Positions 60,326 to 64,000 of a stretch of 64,000 nucleotides of DNA are shown one piece after another. A model generated the notes under the pieces. The model had not been told where the DNA came from, made no database searches, and saw only the letters and a program-made list of their open reading frames with translations. Location of the stretch: NCBI RefSeq assembly GCF_900115785.1, contig NZ_FOYS01000002.1:248001-312000 (forward strand), written 5' to 3'. This DNA is from Halogeometricum limi (GTDB taxonomy: Archaea > Halobacteriota > Halobacteria > Halobacteriales > Haloferacaceae). Every line of letters starts with the position of its first letter. Position 1 is the stretch's first letter. The position numbers were made by a program, and so were the translations under genes.

Positions 60326-60805
60326 TCAGCGCTGGGCGACGGCGTCGACCGGCGAGATCCAGATGACGAGTTCGCCGTCGCGCTTGATGACGCCCTCGAT
60401 GGAGTCGTCTTTCTCCAGCGGTGGCTGTTCTATCTCGTCCATCGAGACGCGGACGACCTGGTACACCTCGTCTACCAGCCATCCGATGGCGGCGTCGTCT
60501 TCGAACTTGTTCGCGTCGAAGATGACGATACGCTTCGATTCGCCCTCGCTGTCGACGTTGAGAAGCGCTTTGGGGTTGACGATGGAGGTGGTCCGACCGC
60601 GGAGGTCCATCACCCCGTCGACGTAGTCGGGCGCGTTCGGGACGGCCGTGAGCGAGCCTTTGTCGACGATTTCGGAGACGTACTCGATGTCGACGCAGTA
60701 CGTCTCGCCTCCGAGTTTGAACTCGAGGACCTGTATCTCACGAACGGACTCTTCGTCTTCCCCGTCTGGGCTGGGGACGGCAGCGGTCTGTGGTTCCTGC
60801 GACAT
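60326..60805 (-). CDS. cheW: Chemotaxis coupling protein CheW
   Basis: A 159-residue CheW: QVLEFKLGGETYCVDIEYVSEIVDKG, then VDGVMDLRGRTTSIVNPKALL with the family LRG motif, and WLVDEVYQVVRV. It links receptors to CheA in the cytosol. It is divergent from cheB and cheA by 274 bp. Confidence 0.96.
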   Translation of the reverse strand: MSQEPQTAAVPSPDGEDEESVREIQVLEFKLGGETYCVDIEYVSEIVDKGSLTAVPNAPDYVDGVMDLRGRTTSIVNPKALLNVDSEGESKRIVIFDANKFEDDAAIGWLVDEVYQVVRVSMDEIEQPPLEKDDSIEGVIKRDGELVIWISPVDAVAQR

Positions 60806-60914
60806 GGTGTAATCCCCCGTGACGCGTCGTGCGCCACCGGCTTGTCACACTCTCGCGTCAAATCGGGCATAAAGGTACGTACCCGATTATCAGCCGTGAT
60901 TCTCGCCGGCGAGC

Positions 60915-60923
60915 GTTTAAGAC
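60915..60923 (+). promoter_or_regulatory. TATA-like box upstream of the cheB leader ORF
   Basis: GTTTAAGAC, about 30 bases before the ATG of a 44-codon ORF and 160 before cheB. It may drive the che transcript. Confidence 0.45.
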
Positions 60924-60948
60924 CCCTACTCAGGAAGCATAGACAGAG

Positions 60949-61083
60949 ATGAGCGGTCAGAACGGAGGACGAAACGCGCCGTCCGCAAGACTGTGTGCAG
61001 ACGGTCAGGAGGACCGCTCCGCGCAGTACGGGGACGTGCGACGAGTACTCCGAACGGGGCGCGTGCGAGGTGGGGGACGGTGA
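60949..61083 (+). CDS. Candidate 44-residue leader ORF coupled to cheB
   Basis: An ORF of 44 codons (MSGQNGGRNAPSARL ... RVRGGGR) whose stop TGA overlaps the cheB start GTG (GTGA at 61080-61083). A TATA box about 30 bases before its ATG fits leaderless initiation. The peptide is Arg/Gly-rich with one Cys and has no family that I know. Its base composition and basic charge are unlike neighbouring acidic proteins, so it may be a leader rather than a functional protein. Confidence 0.35.
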   Translation: MSGQNGGRNAPSARLCADGQEDRSAQYGDVRRVLRTGRVRGGGR

Positions 61084-62255
61084 GTACCGCGTCGGAGTCG
61101 AACGCGGGCGGTGAAACGACGCGTGCGGTCGTCGTGGACGACTCGCGGTTCATGCGGACGCTCATTCGTACGCTCCTCGAAGACGGAGACATCGACGTCG
61201 TCGCCGAGGCGGCCGACGGTGCCGCGGCGATAGACACCGTCGCGGAGTACAGTCCGGACGTGGTGACGATGGACATCGAGATGCCCGAGATGAACGGCAT
61301 CGAAGCGGTGGAAGCCATCATGGACGACCACCCGACGCCGGTGTTGATGCTCTCGGCGCACGCCGAGGACGACGCCGACGTGACGTTCGAGGCACTCGAC
61401 AAGGGCGCGGTCGACTTCGTCACGAAACCCGGGGGCGAGGTCACGTCGTCGATGCCGCGCGTCAAGCGCGAACTCGTCGAGAAGGTCCGTTCCGCCGCGG
61501 CGGTGGACCTCTCTGCGACCCGGCGCACGACGACGCTGGGCCGCCGAGAGATGCCACGGAGTACGGGCACGCGAACCGCCGAACGGAGTCGGAGTCGGAG
61601 TCGCCGCGAGAGCGACGAGCGGACGGCGACCGACGACGCGTCCGACTCGCCCGCGGACGCCGACACGCCGTACCCGGACCTGTCGACACTCGTCGTCGGC
61701 GCGTCCACGGGCGGTCCGAACGTCGTCGAACGCGTCCTGTCGGACCTTCCGGCGATGGCGAACCTCCGCGTCCTCGTCGTCCAGCACATGCCCGAGGGGT
61801 TCACGCGACGGTTCGCCGACCGCCTCGACACGCGGTCGGCGTACGACGTGCGGGAGGCGACGGACGGCGAACGAATCGGCGTCGGCGACGCGCGCGTCGC
61901 CCCCGGCGGGTCGCATCTGGTGACCGAACGCGACCGGAACGGCCGACTGTCGCTGAAGCTCACGGACACGAAACCGATTCACGGCGTGAAGCCCGCGATA
62001 GACCTCACGATGGCCTCTGCCGTCGAGACGGTCGACGGCCCCCTCGTCGGCGCTCTCCTCACCGGGATGGGACGGGACGGCGTCGACGGGATGGGCCGCA
62101 TCCACGAGGCGGGCGGACACACGGTCGCACAGGACGAAGACACGTCGGCAATTTTCGGCATGCCGAAGCGAGCCATCGAGACGGGGTGCGTCGACGCAGT
62201 CTCCCCCGCCGACGACATCGCCTCGCACATTCTTGCCGGACTCACAGAGGAGTGA
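61080..62255 (+). CDS. cheB: Chemotaxis protein-glutamate methylesterase CheB
   Basis: A 391-residue CheB. The receiver (residues 13-130) has VVVDDSRFMRTL and the phospho-Asp at about 65 in VVTMDIEMPEMNG. After an Arg/Ser-rich linker, the methylesterase has Ser at about 209 in VGASTGGP, His at about 236 in VVQHMPEGFT, and Asp in LTGMGRDGVDGM. It demethylates and deamidates transducer glutamates. GTG 61080 gives a conventional N-terminus. cheA starts 3 bp after its stop. Confidence 0.95.
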   Translation: MSTASESNAGGETTRAVVVDDSRFMRTLIRTLLEDGDIDVVAEAADGAAAIDTVAEYSPDVVTMDIEMPEMNGIEAVEAIMDDHPTPVLMLSAHAEDDADVTFEALDKGAVDFVTKPGGEVTSSMPRVKRELVEKVRSAAAVDLSATRRTTTLGRREMPRSTGTRTAERSRSRSRRESDERTATDDASDSPADADTPYPDLSTLVVGASTGGPNVVERVLSDLPAMANLRVLVVQHMPEGFTRRFADRLDTRSAYDVREATDGERIGVGDARVAPGGSHLVTERDRNGRLSLKLTDTKPIHGVKPAIDLTMASAVETVDGPLVGALLTGMGRDGVDGMGRIHEAGGHTVAQDEDTSAIFGMPKRAIETGCVDAVSPADDIASHILAGLTEE

Positions 62256-62258
62256 ACG

Positions 62259-64000
62259 ATGGACGAAGAACTCTACCAAGCATTCATCACCGAATCCGAA
62301 GAGAGCATCACCCAACTGAACAACTCGCTGCTCGAACTGGAGTCGAACCCCGACGACACCGAGGCAATCGACGACATCTTCCGTCAGGCGCACACCCTGA
62401 AGGGGAACTTCGGCGCGATGGGTTTCGACAACGCCGCGACGGTGGCGCACGCCGTCGAGGACCTGTTGGACGAGATTCGGCACGGCCGACTGGAGGTGAC
62501 GCCGGAGCGGATGGACCTCGTGTTCGACGGGATGGACGAGATTCTCGACATCCTGCACGACATCGAAGAACACGGCGAGTCCAAGAGCGACCCGATGGAC
62601 CTCGTCGAAGAGATTCGCGCGGCCGCCGAAGCGGACGGCGAAGAGGCGGGAAACGCGGACTCGGCGGCGACTGACGACGCGTCGGGCGGAGCGGACGCAC
62701 TGGCCGTCGCCGCCGAGACGCTCGACACCGACGCCGACGAGTTCGCGGAGACGGAACTGCTCTACCACGCGGCCATCGACCTCGACGCGGGTGAGATGAA
62801 GGGCGTCGACGCGGGCCTGTTCCTCGGCGGCGTCCCCGACGAGGTGAACGTCGTGGGGTCGGTCCCCGACATCGACAGCATCGAAGAGGGCAGATTCGAG
62901 AACGGCTTTGCGCTGTTCGTCGCGGACGTCCCCGAGTCCGAACTCGGCCCGACGCTCGCGGACCTCTGGAAGGTCGAACGCGTCGAACTCACCGACGTCT
63001 CCGCGATTCTCACCGACGAGTTCGACGCGGACGCCGACGGGACGGCCGCGGACGTCGACGAGAGCGCGGGCGCAGACGCCGAACCGCGGAACGAGGCGGA
63101 CGAGGCGGGCGCGGACGCTCCGGACGGCACCGACGAGACGGAGGCGGAGACGGCGGACGCCGAAGCGGAAGCGACGGACGTGGCGGACGCCGAAGCCGAG
63201 GCGACCGGCGCTTCGGACGCCGACGGCGACGGTATCGACCCCGCCGAGGCGGCCGAAGCGGTCGCGGCCGTCGAAGCCGCGTACGCCGGGTCGTCGACTG
63301 ACGACGCGGAATCCGCGGCCGACCACGCCGAGTCAGAGACGGACGCGGGAGTCGAATCCGACGCAGAATCCGTCGACGCATCCGATGCGGAACCCGACGC
63401 GCAGACGCCCGCCGAAGCCGGGACGGCCGCCGAGGCGACGCCGGCAGTCGACGCCGTAGACGCTCCCGGCGGCACCGACGAGAGCGACCAGACCGACGAC
63501 ACCGACGACACCGACGACACCGGCGATTCGTCGCGGGAAACCCCCGACGACGAGACGGCGACGCCCGGCGGTCAGGAGACGTCCGAGGCCGAGAGGACCG
63601 AGACGCGCGAGAAGAAGGACAAAGACCGGTCCATCTCGGCGGTCAAGTCCGTCCGCGTCGACGTGGACCAACTCGACCAACTCCACGAACTCGTCGAGCA
63701 ACTCGTCACCAGTCGTATCAAACTCCGGCAGGCGATGGAGGGCGAGACCGACCAGACGGGCGGACTCGACACGTTGGACGAGTTGGACAAGATTTCGACG
63801 AACCTCCAGAACACCGTCATGGACATGCGACTCATCCCGCTGAAGAAGGTGTTCGATAAGTTCCCGCGCATGGTCCGCGACATCGCTCGCGAACAGGACA
63901 AGCGCGTTCGGTTCAACGTGGAGGGCGCGGACATCGAACTCGACCGGACCATCCTCGACGAGATATCCGACCCCTTGATGCACGTCCTGCGGAACGCCGT
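62259..64000 (+). CDS. cheA: Chemotaxis histidine kinase CheA (N-terminal part)
   Basis: 580 codons are visible before the window ends. HPt domain: FRQAHTLKGNFGAMGFD, with phospho-His at about 45. A P2-like domain lies at about 150-250. About 190 residues of extremely acidic Ala/Asp/Glu/Thr low-complexity linker follow (to about residue 450), then the dimerisation helices (VDQLDQLHELVEQLVTSRIKLRQAM) and the start of the kinase domain (PLMHVLRNA). It phosphorylates CheY and CheB. ATG 62259 lies 3 bp after cheB, so the genes are co-transcribed. The catalytic domain continues outside the window. Confidence 0.96.
   Translation, partial: MDEELYQAFITESEESITQLNNSLLELESNPDDTEAIDDIFRQAHTLKGNFGAMGFDNAATVAHAVEDLLDEIRHGRLEVTPERMDLVFDGMDEILDILHDIEEHGESKSDPMDLVEEIRAAAEADGEEAGNADSAATDDASGGADALAVAAETLDTDADEFAETELLYHAAIDLDAGEMKGVDAGLFLGGVPDEVNVVGSVPDIDSIEEGRFENGFALFVADVPESELGPTLADLWKVERVELTDVSAILTDEFDADADGTAADVDESAGADAEPRNEADEAGADAPDGTDETEAETADAEAEATDVADAEAEATGASDADGDGIDPAEAAEAVAAVEAAYAGSSTDDAESAADHAESETDAGVESDAESVDASDAEPDAQTPAEAGTAAEATPAVDAVDAPGGTDESDQTDDTDDTDDTGDSSRETPDDETATPGGQETSEAERTETREKKDKDRSISAVKSVRVDVDQLDQLHELVEQLVTSRIKLRQAMEGETDQTGGLDTLDELDKISTNLQNTVMDMRLIPLKKVFDKFPRMVRDIAREQDKRVRFNVEGADIELDRTILDEISDPLMHVLRNA

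Noticed and set aside
61005-63326. Long minus-strand open frame of 773 codons over cheB/cheA
   Set aside because: It is antisense to clear che genes, rich in Val/Arg from the complementary codon bias, and has no conserved motif. High GC makes such antisense frames common here.

Overview
The window is GC-rich chromosomal DNA from a haloarchaeon (class Halobacteria, most like the Haloferacaceae). Supporting signs are strongly acidic proteins, a pre-tRNA-Trp with a long box C/D guide-bearing intron, a HalX response regulator, a HalOD1 protein, an archaeal type IV pilin, PGF-type surface proteins, leaderless genes with a TATA box about 25-35 nt upstream, and a CheW/CheB/CheA cluster. I see no insertion sequence, prophage, CRISPR array or rRNA. 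The species cannot be fixed from the sequence alone.

Layout. 1-8.2 kb: end of a metallo-beta-lactamase-fold hydrolase, a membrane histidine kinase, a PGF-pre-PGF surface protein, OsmC, a DJ-1/PfpI protein, a HAD phosphatase, GTP cyclohydrolase III and HalOD1. 8.4-11.4 kb: a pilin, tRNA-Trp with its intron, three copies of a 129-bp tandem repeat carrying the 3' end of that tRNA, two small conserved genes and a 0.55-kb gap with an orphan promoter. 11.4-18.4 kb: guaB, a TrmB regulator, a HalX regulator, then a CHAT (caspase-like) protease with a RecA-like partner and a 47-residue membrane protein. 18.4-23.5 kb: aminotransferase and Lrp, NarK-type transporter, Ogt, a flavin-binding oxidase-fold protein and a cupin. 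23.6-31.2 kb: a tightly overlapping six-gene BatA/VWA/coiled-coil/membrane/MoxR/DUF58 operon. 31.3-35.5 kb: transporters, redoxin, RNA-binding protein, Nudix. 35.6-38.8 kb: a large PGF-CTERM surface glycoprotein. 39-44.2 kb: an extracytoplasmic thiol/copper group (ferredoxin, DsbA-like, TlpA-like, CcdA, Tat protein, SCO). 44.2-50.7 kb: MFS, aldo/keto reductase, bactofilin-like protein, acyl-CoA ligase, creatininase family. 50.8-60.2 kb: cold-shock protein, a divergent NikR/nickel-cobalt transporter pair, AhpD-like protein, tandem UspA, MscS, a second aldo/keto reductase, nucleobase permease and MFS. 60.3-64 kb: cheW, cheB and the first part of cheA.

The best candidate for an undescribed system is 14.4-18.3 kb: a CHAT protease with an intact His/Cys pair, transcribed with a RecA-fold protein that has no Walker A motif, and ending 2 bp from a convergent gene for a tiny membrane protein. 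The architecture resembles protease-plus-small-membrane-effector modules, but that function is inference. Second-tier observations are the tRNA-Trp repeat array, several perfect palindromes at promoters (4131, 11150, 51515), an isolated hairpin at 47979, and an unannotated 44-codon ORF coupled to cheB.
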